Origin: Oscillospiraceae bacterium
GTDB lineage: Bacteria; Bacillota; Clostridia; Oscillospirales; Oscillospiraceae
Reading direction: 5' to 3'
Length of the DNA stretch: 64,000 nucleotides
Assembly (NCBI GenBank): GCA_902778115.1
Contig: CACYWG010000001.1
Span: 186,001-250,000 of the forward strand
Below are positions 23,325 to 30,830 of the stretch, in pieces. The translations under genes were made by a program, and so were the position numbers. Within the stretch, counting starts at the first letter, position 1, and every line of letters starts with the position of its first letter. Below the pieces are notes generated by a model. That model did no database searches. It saw only the letters and a list, made by a program, of their open reading frames with translations, and had not been told where the DNA came from.

Positions 23325-24917
23325 TCAGTCGCGGTTGAATTCGCGCAGACTCAGGCCTTCGTTTTTCTGCAGTGCCCAGTTGATGCACCAGCCGGAGGTA
23401 AACAGCAGCAGATTGTTGCCCTTGAAGTCCTGCACCCACTTGGTATCGCTCGTCAGATTGAGCGACGGGATGTCGATGTTTTCGTTATCCACCCATCGAA
23501 CCAGTTCATAAGGCATGCTGCGGCGGCGGATATCGACACCGTATTCGCTCTTGAGGCGGTATTCAAGCACCTCAAACTGCAGCACGCCGACGACGCCGAC
23601 GATCACTTCCTCCACGCCGGTGTGCGGCTCGTGGAAGATCTGGATGGCGCCCTCCTGGGCGATTTGCATGATGCCCTTTTCAAACTGCTTACGCTTCATC
23701 GTGTCAATGCGCTCCACCGCGGCAAAATGCTCCGGCGCGAAGGTTGGGATGCCCTCGAAGCGAACGTTCATGCCTTTCTCGCAGATCGTATCACCGATGG
23801 AGAAGATGCCCGGATCGAAAACGCCGATGATATCGCCGGCATAAGCCTCATCGATGATCGCGCGGTCCGAGGCCATCAGCTGCTGCGGCTGCGCCAGGCG
23901 CAGGGTCTTGCCGCCCTGCACGTGAAAATATTCGCGGTCACGCTCGAAGCGGCCGGAGCAAATGCGCATAAAGGCGATGCGGTCGCGGTGCGCCTTGTTC
24001 ATGTTGGCCTGGATCTTGAAGACAAAAGCGGAGAAGCGTTCGTCAAAGGGGTCGATGATATCATCCTCCGATACGCGCGGCAGCGGCGGCATGGTCATGT
24101 GGAGAAAGTGCTCCAGGAAAGGCTCGACGCCGAAGTTGTTGAGCGCAGAGCCGAAAAATACCGGGCTGAGGCGCCCTTTGCGCACTTCCTCGATATCGAA
24201 TTCATAGCCCGCGCCGTCGAGCAGCTCAATGTCGTCCGCGAGGCTCTTTCGCAGGCGCTCGCCGATCAGCTCATCCAGCTTCTCCGTCTCGTCGAGGCTG
24301 CATTCGATCGCACGGATCTTGCTTTGACCGCGGTGGAATTCGTTGAAGGCCAGGATGGCCTGCTTCTCGCGGTCATACACGCCCTTGAACTCCTGGCCGC
24401 AGCCGATGGGCCAGTTCATCGGGTAGGTGCCGATGCCGAATTCGTGCTCCAGCTCCTCCATCAGCTCGTAGGGGCTGCGCGCCTCGCGGTCGAGCTTGTT
24501 GATAAAGGTGAAGATCGGGATATGCCGCATGGCGCAGATCTTGAACAGCTTTCTGGTCTGCGGCTCGATGCCCTTGGCCGCGTCGATCACCATCACGGCG
24601 CTGTCCGCCGCCATCAGCGTACGGTAGGTGTCCTCGGAAAAGTCCTGGTGGCCCGGCGTGTCGAGGATATTGATGCAGTAGCCCTCGTACTCAAACTGCA
24701 TCACCGAGGAGGTGATGGAAATGCCGCGCTGCTTTTCCAGCTCCATCCAGTCGGAGACCGCATGGCGCGCCGTGGCCTTGCCCTTGACGGATCCGGCCAG
24801 CTGGATCGCTCCACCGTACAGGAGGAGCTTTTCCGTCAGGGTCGTTTTACCGGCGTCCGGATGCGATATAATAGCAAATGTCCGGCGCCGTTCGATTTCT
24901 TGCTTTAATTCAGACAT
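23325..24917 (-). CDS. prfC: peptide chain release factor 3
   Basis: RF3 is the GTPase that recycles RF1/RF2 from the ribosome after termination. The 530 residues are the usual length. The G-domain motifs are clear: SHPDAGKTTL (P-loop), DTPGHQDFSEDTYRTL (switch II) and FINKLDRE. The RF3-specific insert KGKATARHAVSDWMELEKQRGISITSSVMQF separates it from EF-G, and the C-terminal domain (RRRSMPYELVRWV) is complete. A weak AAAGGAA SD precedes the ATG. Confidence 0.96.
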   Translation of the reverse strand: MSELKQEIERRRTFAIISHPDAGKTTLTEKLLLYGGAIQLAGSVKGKATARHAVSDWMELEKQRGISITSSVMQFEYEGYCINILDTPGHQDFSEDTYRTLMAADSAVMVIDAAKGIEPQTRKLFKICAMRHIPIFTFINKLDREARSPYELMEELEHEFGIGTYPMNWPIGCGQEFKGVYDREKQAILAFNEFHRGQSKIRAIECSLDETEKLDELIGERLRKSLADDIELLDGAGYEFDIEEVRKGRLSPVFFGSALNNFGVEPFLEHFLHMTMPPLPRVSEDDIIDPFDERFSAFVFKIQANMNKAHRDRIAFMRICSGRFERDREYFHVQGGKTLRLAQPQQLMASDRAIIDEAYAGDIIGVFDPGIFSIGDTICEKGMNVRFEGIPTFAPEHFAAVERIDTMKRKQFEKGIMQIAQEGAIQIFHEPHTGVEEVIVGVVGVLQFEVLEYRLKSEYGVDIRRRSMPYELVRWVDNENIDIPSLNLTSDTKWVQDFKGNNLLLFTSGWCINWALQKNEGLSLREFNRD

Positions 24918-25054
24918 ATATCTTTCGTTCCTTTATGTTCCATCTTATCTCATTCAGTTAAAAATGATACGGCTTTACACCGGAAAGACACCCTTTCTTA
25001 TCCATTTTTCACTGTATGTTATCATAGATTCCGGCCAGATGCAAGGAGAAAGCC

Positions 25055-25083
25055 TTGAACTTCGCAGATGCGGATGATAAAAT
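25055..25083 (+). promoter_or_regulatory. promoter of the OYE-like gene
   Basis: TTGAAC, 17 bases, TAAAAT with an extended TG (TGATAAAAT). The -10 ends 23 bases before the ATG. Confidence 0.72.
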
Positions 25084-25105
25084 CATTTTGAAAGGGAGTG
25101 CTGCC

Positions 25106-26815
25106 ATGACAACAGTCAAAAAAGACGCTTTGATCGCGGAGATCACGGAGATTTGCGCTCGTTCCGGTCGTGCGGAAGCAGAGCTTTTGTCCACGGAACC
25201 GGCGCCATATCGGAATCTTTTTTCCCCGTATCAGCTGGCTGATATACCGCTCCCCAATCGCTGCCTGATCGCGCCGAAAACCATGGTCGGCGGAAGCTTC
25301 GTTCCCAACGACATCGCGCGCCGTTTTTATCTGGCGCGCGCAGAAGCCGGCCTTCTGACCACCGGACCTCTATCGACAGGCAGGGACAGCGATCCCCTGC
25401 TGCTGCAGCGCTGGATGTCGCTGAACGAACGCCTGCACGCCAAAGGCGCGCACATCCTGCTGCAGCTGCAGCAGGATGGAACCGTGAAGCACGCTTTGAG
25501 CCTTGCGTCAGCAGGCGCAGCCGCCGGATTCGACGGAGTCTGTATCGACGCCCGTATTCAGGACGATGAGCTTACGCAGATCGTGCGTGAGATTCGTGCC
25601 CGACTCGGTTCAGGCTTTTTGATCCTCTGCCGCGTTTCTCTCTCCTCCGCCGTCCCGGAAAGCGGTCTCAACCCGAAGAAAAATGGAAGATACCGCGGAC
25701 TTGCCGAACAGCTGGAGCGGATGACGGAATTGGCCCGTGCCGGTGCGGACGGCCTTGAGGTAAGCATCGGCTGCCCGGAAACGCCCTGGCTCCTGTCCCC
25801 TGCCTCACAGCTGCCCGCCGGCTGCTTTGCGGAGGCCGCCCGCGCATTGAAGGCGCACTTCCGGGTGCTCGGCATCCGATCCGCCGTGATCGCCTCCGGC
25901 AGACTGTCCGATCCCGGCCTTGCGGAAGCGCTGCTGAAAAAGGGGTACTGCGACCTTGTATCGCTGGACGGTGCCGGAATCGGCGATCCGGCCTGGTTTC
26001 GGAAGGCCGCGACGGGTCAGGAAGAAACGATCTGCCCATGCGCTCTGCCGCTCTATCCCCTTTCCCCGGAGAAAGAGCGCATTGCTGTGATCGGCGCCGG
26101 CTGCCGCGGCCTGAACTATGCCTTACAGGCGTCAGACGCCGGACACAGTGTCGACCTGTATGAAGAAAGGCTCCGTCCGGGCGGAGATCTGGCGCTGTTT
26201 CCATCGAGCGCAGCTGAAGTGAAAAAGGAGCTGCTGGCTTATCTGCTCGAAGAGCTGAAAAAGCGGCCGCAGATCCGCCTGCGAACAGGGACAAGAGCAG
26301 ACGCAGAGCTGCTCAAGAAGGGCGCCTATGACCGCATCGTATTTGCCTGCCGGCCTGAAGCGGTCTCCACTCCGGCTGTTCAAGGTTGGGGTGAGATCCC
26401 CTTTATCACAGCGGAGAGCCTGGAAGAAGCGTTCAGCGGTCAATGGAAAAAGAAACGCATTGCCGTGCTTGGCAGCGACGATCTTGCCTGTGATATCGCC
26501 TGGGCACTGCAGAACGAAGGGCAGGTCAGGCGCTGTGTGCTTCTGACGGACAAGCCTACAGTGATGAGCGGAGAGCCGGAGGAAGACCGCGCCTGGTTTA
26601 TGCATCATTTTAGGCTGCGCGGCGGACAGATGATGACCGGGAAGCGGATCTCACGCATTCGCTTCCATACGATCTTTACGGAGGATCCGATCAGCGGCGA
26701 GGAGGGATATGTCCGCTGCGACCTCATCATTCTGGCCCAGCGCGAGCCCGCGCCGCTGCGGCTGTACGAAGAAGCAGTCCGGGAGCGGCTTGCTCCGCAG
26801 ATCCAGATATTATAA
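25106..26815 (+). CDS. Old Yellow Enzyme / dienoyl-CoA reductase-like flavoprotein, divergent
   Basis: A 569-residue protein laid out like 2,4-dienoyl-CoA reductase: an FMN barrel (residues 36-300: LFSPYQLADIPLPNRCLIAPKT; GADGLEVSIGCP) followed by an FAD/NAD(P) module with VIGAGCRGLNYALQASDAGHSVDLYE near 328 and a second dinucleotide site, VLGSDDLACDIAWALQ. Two parts of the family are missing. The GFDGV-x-I-H-x-AHGYLLxQFLSP segment is cut from GFDGVCIDA straight to RIQDDELTQIV. The Cys-rich 4Fe-4S loop is reduced to ICPC (Cys310, Cys312) running into PLSPEKERIAVIG. So the usual substrate site and cluster are absent. SD GGGAG is 8 bases upstream. It stands alone between a promoter and a strong terminator. 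Confidence 0.78.
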   Translation: MTTVKKDALIAEITEICARSGRAEAELLSTEPAPYRNLFSPYQLADIPLPNRCLIAPKTMVGGSFVPNDIARRFYLARAEAGLLTTGPLSTGRDSDPLLLQRWMSLNERLHAKGAHILLQLQQDGTVKHALSLASAGAAAGFDGVCIDARIQDDELTQIVREIRARLGSGFLILCRVSLSSAVPESGLNPKKNGRYRGLAEQLERMTELARAGADGLEVSIGCPETPWLLSPASQLPAGCFAEAARALKAHFRVLGIRSAVIASGRLSDPGLAEALLKKGYCDLVSLDGAGIGDPAWFRKAATGQEETICPCALPLYPLSPEKERIAVIGAGCRGLNYALQASDAGHSVDLYEERLRPGGDLALFPSSAAEVKKELLAYLLEELKKRPQIRLRTGTRADAELLKKGAYDRIVFACRPEAVSTPAVQGWGEIPFITAESLEEAFSGQWKKKRIAVLGSDDLACDIAWALQNEGQVRRCVLLTDKPTVMSGEPEEDRAWFMHHFRLRGGQMMTGKRISRIRFHTIFTEDPISGEEGYVRCDLIILAQREPAPLRLYEEAVRERLAPQIQIL

Positions 26816-26816
26816 A

Positions 26817-26857
26817 AAGCAAAGAGGCCGTTACCAACGGCCTCTTTGCTTATATTT
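26817..26857. terminator. bidirectional terminator
   Basis: A 16-base-pair perfect stem, AAGCAAAGAGGCCGTT with AACGGCCTCTTTGCTT, loop ACC. It separates the OYE-like gene from the convergent pcrA, whose stop overlaps the hairpin base. Confidence 0.9.
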
Positions 26858-29240
26858 TTTCCATATTCATCGCAGCGACGCGAAGCATCAGCTTCTTCAC
26901 GCCGACTTTTTCGAAATCCACTTCGATCAGATAATCGCCGCCCATCGGCGTCATTTTGACCAGTTTGCCCTGGCCGAAAGCCTTGTGGCGTACCTGATCG
27001 CCAACGGCGAAGCTGGCGGCAGGCGCCGCTTTCTTCGGCGGCGGAGCGGGCGCACGGATCGGAGCCTTTGCCGCCGGCGTCTTCGCGGCAGGCGCCTTGT
27101 AGACAAAGCCGAGTTCTTCCCTGCGGTCGTGATAGCCATAACCCTTCGGGACATTTTTCTTTTCGATGCATGTCTCCGGGATCTCGTCCACAAAGCGGGA
27201 GACGCGGTTGGAGGTCGTGCGCCCGAAGATCATGCGCTGCCTGGCGCAGACCAGGTATAGATTGCGCATGGCGCGGGTGATCGCCACGTAGCAGAGGCGG
27301 CGTTCTTCCTCCATCTCGTCCGGCTCGCCGATGGCGCGGATGCCAGGGAAGATCGTTTCCTCCATGCCGACGACAAAAACCGTCGGAAATTCCAGGCCCT
27401 TGGCGCTGTGCATCGTCATCATGACCACACAGTCGGCGTCCTTGTCATAGGTATCCATATCGGTATAGAGCGCGACGTCCGCCAGGAAGCCGTCCAGGCT
27501 CCGGTCGCCGGATTCCTTCTGGTATGTAAGGATGCTGGTCTTGATCTCCCGGACGTTTTCGGCGCGCGCCGTATCCTCCACGGTGTTCTTCTCCTCCAGC
27601 ATGCGCAGATAACCGGTCTTTTCCAGCAGCTCGTCCAGCAGCTGATCGGGTGTAACTTCCTTGGCGCGCTCGTGCAGATCGTCAAGAAGACCGGCAAACT
27701 GCCGCATACGGATGGCGGCCCGAGAAAGCTCCGGATAGCGGTCCGCCCCGCGCAGCACGTCAATGAGGCTGAGTCTCTCGCGGTCTGCAATCTCCTGCGC
27801 GAGCTCCACGCTGCGCGCGCCGATGCCGCGCGGCGGGTTGTTGACGATGCGCGTCAGGCGCAGATCGTCGCCCGGAGAGGCGATCACGCAGAGATAGGCC
27901 AGCACGTCCTTGACCTCAGCGCGGTCAAAGAAGCGCGTACCTCCGATGATGCGGTACGGGATACCGTTGCGCTTGAAGGCATATTCCAGCTGGTTGGACT
28001 GGGCGTTCATGCGGTACAGGATCGCGTGATCCCGCCAATTGGCGCCCTTGCTGTATTCGCCGAGGATCGTGGAGGCCACGTACTGGGCCTCCTCGTTCTC
28101 ATTGTCGGCCACATAGAGCTTGATCGGGCTGCCCTGATCCTGCTTTGTCCAGAGTTCCTTGCCTTTGCGTCCGAGATTGTTGCGGATGACGCTGTTGGCC
28201 GCCTCCAGAATATGCCCGGTGCTGCGGTAATTCTGCTCCAGGCGGATGACCCGACATTTTTTGTATTCGCTCTCAAAGGAGAGGATGTTTTCGATCGTCG
28301 CGCCGCGGAACTTGTAAATGCTCTGATCATCGTCGCCGACCACGCAGATATTGCCGCTGCCGCCCGCAAGAAGAGAGGACAGCAGATACTGCAGGTGATT
28401 CGTGTCCTGATACTCGTCGATCAGCACATAACGGAAGCGGCGCTGCCAATAGCTGCGTACCTCTTCGTTTTCCTGCAGGAGCTTGACCGTGAAGGAGATC
28501 AGATCGTCAAAGTCCATCGCGCCGGCAGCAAACATCCGGCGCATGTATTCCGTATAGACTTCGCCGATGCGGATCCGGCGGATATCGCCGCTGGCTCTCG
28601 CCTGCCGCAGGTATTCTGCCGCGCCGATCTGCGCGTCCTTGGCGCGGCTGATCTCGCCGAGCAGCATCCGCGGCGCGAAGCTCTTTTCGTCCAGGTTCTG
28701 ATCCTTGACGATATGCTTGACCAGGCTCTGGCTGTCAGCGGTATCGTAGATCGTAAAGCTGGACGGAAAGCCGAGGCGCTCCGCGTCACGGCGCAGAATA
28801 CGCACGCAGGCGGAGTGGAAGGTGCAGGCCCAGATATCGTTGGCGTCCTCACCCAGCATGCGCTCCAGGCGCTCCTTGAGCTCGCCGGCTGCCTTGTTGG
28901 TAAAGGTGATGGCAAGGATGCGCCAGGGCTCGACGGGATCCAGGCGCGCCGCAGCCAGGCCTCGCTCCCCGCCTTCCTCCAGCGCGGCAAGCATCGCCTC
29001 ATCGGCACCGGCGGGCAGATCCTCACTGTCGCTGGCGCGGCCGTATTTGAGCAGGTTGGCAATGCGGTTGATAAGTACCGTGGTCTTGCCGCTTCCGGCA
29101 CCGGCCAGGATCAGCAGCGGCCCCTCCGTGGCCATCACCGCCTCCAACTGTCTGTCATTGAGATTTTTGAAATCGCTGCGCACCAGAGCGCGGCGTGCTT
29201 CGACGAAGCGTTGTTCAAATGCAGTCATCATGGCCTGCAT
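26850..29240 (-). CDS. pcrA: ATP-dependent DNA helicase PcrA/UvrD
   Basis: Superfamily 1A 3'-5' helicase for repair and replication-conflict resolution. The 796-residue protein has LNDRQLEAVMATEGPLLILAGAGSGKTTVL (Q motif and Walker A), WRILAITFTNKAAGELKERL (Ia), VLIDEYQDTNHLQY (II), VVGDDDQSIYKFRGA (III), RLEQNYRS (IV), MTMHSAKGLEFPTVFV (V) and EEERRLCYVAITRA (VI). The tail has an Ala/Pro linker (APAAKTPAAKAPIRAPAPPPK) and a Tudor-like VGDQVRHKAFGQGKLVKM end, as in PcrA. ATGs at 29240, 29231 and 29228 are in frame; the promoter position favours the inner pair. Confidence 0.94.
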   Translation of the reverse strand: MQAMMTAFEQRFVEARRALVRSDFKNLNDRQLEAVMATEGPLLILAGAGSGKTTVLINRIANLLKYGRASDSEDLPAGADEAMLAALEEGGERGLAAARLDPVEPWRILAITFTNKAAGELKERLERMLGEDANDIWACTFHSACVRILRRDAERLGFPSSFTIYDTADSQSLVKHIVKDQNLDEKSFAPRMLLGEISRAKDAQIGAAEYLRQARASGDIRRIRIGEVYTEYMRRMFAAGAMDFDDLISFTVKLLQENEEVRSYWQRRFRYVLIDEYQDTNHLQYLLSSLLAGGSGNICVVGDDDQSIYKFRGATIENILSFESEYKKCRVIRLEQNYRSTGHILEAANSVIRNNLGRKGKELWTKQDQGSPIKLYVADNENEEAQYVASTILGEYSKGANWRDHAILYRMNAQSNQLEYAFKRNGIPYRIIGGTRFFDRAEVKDVLAYLCVIASPGDDLRLTRIVNNPPRGIGARSVELAQEIADRERLSLIDVLRGADRYPELSRAAIRMRQFAGLLDDLHERAKEVTPDQLLDELLEKTGYLRMLEEKNTVEDTARAENVREIKTSILTYQKESGDRSLDGFLADVALYTDMDTYDKDADCVVMMTMHSAKGLEFPTVFVVGMEETIFPGIRAIGEPDEMEEERRLCYVAITRAMRNLYLVCARQRMIFGRTTSNRVSRFVDEIPETCIEKKNVPKGYGYHDRREELGFVYKAPAAKTPAAKAPIRAPAPPPKKAAPAASFAVGDQVRHKAFGQGKLVKMTPMGGDYLIEVDFEKVGVKKLMLRVAAMNMEKI

Positions 29241-29267
29241 TGTAGCACATTTCGACGCGCCTTACAA
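29239..29267 (-). promoter_or_regulatory. promoter of pcrA
   Basis: TTGTAA, 17 bases, TACAAT with an extended TG (TGCTACAAT), in the 36-base gap after sigF. The -10 overlaps the first possible ATG (29240), so transcription would begin near the inner ATGs at 29231/29228. Confidence 0.6.
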
Positions 29268-29276
29268 GGCGGACTT

Positions 29277-29984
29277 TCAGTCCATCCACTCCCGCATGCG
29301 CTCCACGGCACGGCGTTCCAGACGCGATATCTGAACCTGAGAGACGTGCAGCACTCTGGCACAGTTCTGCTGCGTCAGACCGTGGAAATAGCGAAGCGCG
29401 ATCACCTGCCGCTCCCGCTCCGGCAGTCGGTCGATCGCCGAACGCAGCGCCACACGCTCCAGCATCTTATCCTCGGCCTGATAATCGCCAAGAACATGCT
29501 CAAGCGTGAAACCGTCGTCGTTGGTTTCTCGCTGGAGGCTTTCCGTCGGCCCGGCCGCCGTTTCAGCAAAGGCGATATCCTCCGGCGCGATGCCGGTTTC
29601 CGCGGACAGCTCCCCGATCGTCGGTTCACGGCCCAGGCGCTGCTCCAGCGCCACACGGGCCGAGCGCAGGTGATTGGCCTGCTCTTTCAGGCTTCGGCTG
29701 ACCTTGACGGCGCCGTCGTCCCGCAGAAAGCGGCGGATCTCTCCGGAGATCTTCGGCACAGCATAGGTAGAAAACTGCGTTCCGAAGCTCTCGTCATAGC
29801 CCTCCACAGCCTTCAGAAAGCCGACGCAGCCGAGCTGAAACAGATCCTCCGGATCGGTGCCCCGGCCGAAGAATCGCCGGGCCACACTCCAGATGAGTCC
29901 GCTGTTTTCTTCAATCAGCCGGCCGCCGGCCTCCCGGTCTCCCTGCTGCGCTGCCTGGATGGCAGACAGCATGTCCTGCGTCAT
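29277..29984 (-). CDS. sigF: RNA polymerase sporulation sigma factor SigF
   Basis: Sigma-F drives the first forespore-specific transcription. The 235-residue protein shows region 2 (LIWSVARRFFGRGTDPEDLFQLGCVGFLKAVEGYDESFGTQFSTYAVPKISGEIRRFLRDDG), region 3 (RSLKEQANHLRSARVALEQRLGREPTIGELSAETG) and region 4 (LPERERQVIALRYFHGLTQQNCARVLHVSQVQISRLERRAVERMREWM). It overlaps the spoIIAB end by 4 bases and follows spoIIAA/spoIIAB, its anti-anti-sigma and anti-sigma, so the SigF call over SigG is firm. It strongly implies endospore formation. Confidence 0.95.
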   Translation of the reverse strand: MTQDMLSAIQAAQQGDREAGGRLIEENSGLIWSVARRFFGRGTDPEDLFQLGCVGFLKAVEGYDESFGTQFSTYAVPKISGEIRRFLRDDGAVKVSRSLKEQANHLRSARVALEQRLGREPTIGELSAETGIAPEDIAFAETAAGPTESLQRETNDDGFTLEHVLGDYQAEDKMLERVALRSAIDRLPERERQVIALRYFHGLTQQNCARVLHVSQVQISRLERRAVERMREWMD

Positions 29985-30421
29985 CGTTTCCCGATCCGGG
30001 GGCAGATCCTCCGGCGCATCACGACCGTCGTCCCTTTTCCCGGCCTGGACCGTACGCTGAGCTTGTCCATAAAGCTGCCGATGATGGTAAAGCCCATGCC
30101 GCTCCGGTCCTCGCCGCCTGTCGTATAAAGCGGCTGCATCGCCTTCTCTACGTCCTCAATGCCGCAGCCCCAGTCCTTAACCGAGATCTCCAGCACTTGT
30201 CCCTCCAGGATGCGAAGGCGCATGGAGACACGGCCGATCTCGTCGGGATAGGCGTGGACGATGGCGTTGGTGACCGCCTCGGACACCGCGGTTTTGATGT
30301 CGCCCAATTCCTCCATTGTGGGATCAAGCTGGGCAGCGAATGCGGCGGCGGCTGCCCTGGCAAAAGCTTCATTGCTGCTTTTGCTGGGGAATTCCATTTT
30401 TATGTAGTTTTGTTCTTTCAA
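29981..30421 (-). CDS. spoIIAB: anti-sigma F factor SpoIIAB
   Basis: SpoIIAB holds sigma-F inactive and phosphorylates SpoIIAA. It is a GHKL kinase: FAAQLDPTMEELGDIKTAVSEAVTNAIVHAY (N box), VKDWGCGIEDVEKAMQPLYTTGGEDRSGMGFTIIGSFMDKL (G1/G2 boxes). I place the start at TTG 30421 rather than ATG 30397: a textbook AGGAGG lies 6 bases before it, the TTG sits in TTGA overlapping the spoIIAA stop, and the resulting 146 residues (KEQNYIKMEFPSKSSNEAFA) match the length and N-terminus of the Bacillus protein. The ATG has no SD. Confidence 0.93.
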   Translation of the reverse strand: MKEQNYIKMEFPSKSSNEAFARAAAAAFAAQLDPTMEELGDIKTAVSEAVTNAIVHAYPDEIGRVSMRLRILEGQVLEISVKDWGCGIEDVEKAMQPLYTTGGEDRSGMGFTIIGSFMDKLSVRSRPGKGTTVVMRRRICPRIGKR

Positions 30422-30747
30422 GGGTATCCTCCTACTCTCCCGCTTTCCACGGGGATCATTCGATCCAGGCCTGCAGCGTCGATCACGCGCAGAGCCTGCC
30501 TGGCCGGATTTTCCACCCACAGCCTGCCGCCGATCGTTCGGATATGCCGGTTTGCCTTTACGATCACGGCAATGCCCGAGGAATCCATAAAGCTCAGCGC
30601 CGACAGATCCAGCACGCAGTCCCGCGGCAGATACTCATCCAACAGCTCCGCAATGCATGTGCTGGTCTGCTGCGCCTCATGCTGATCCAGCTCGCCGCTC
30701 AGATAGATCGTCAGTCGACCTGCCGAAAATGAGGTATTGATGTTCAA
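30418..30747 (-). CDS. spoIIAA: anti-sigma F factor antagonist SpoIIAA
   Basis: STAS-domain protein that frees sigma-F when dephosphorylated. LTIYLSGELDQHEAQQ and the phosphorylated serine in ALSFMDSSGIAVIVKA identify it. The start is uncertain: TTG 30747 has GGTGA 5 bases upstream and gives 109 residues (MNINTSFSAGRL); GTG 30756 gives 112 but lacks an SD; the ATG further upstream lies inside the valS terminator hairpin. The gene begins only 15 bases after that hairpin's T run, which leaves no room for its own promoter downstream of the hairpin. Confidence 0.9.
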   Translation of the reverse strand: MNINTSFSAGRLTIYLSGELDQHEAQQTSTCIAELLDEYLPRDCVLDLSALSFMDSSGIAVIVKANRHIRTIGGRLWVENPARQALRVIDAAGLDRMIPVESGRVGGYP

Positions 30748-30761
30748 CTCGTTCACCACAC

Positions 30762-30801
30762 AAAAAAATGTCACTGCATCGCATGGATGCAGTGACATTT
30801 T
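30762..30801 (-). terminator. terminator of valS
   Basis: AAAATGTCACTGCATC pairs perfectly (16 bp) with GATGCAGTGACATTTT around a 5-base loop, followed on the minus strand by seven Ts. It lies 30 bases after the valS stop and directly before spoIIAA. Confidence 0.88.
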
Positions 30802-30830
30802 ATCGGATATACGGTGCGGAAACTGTCGGA

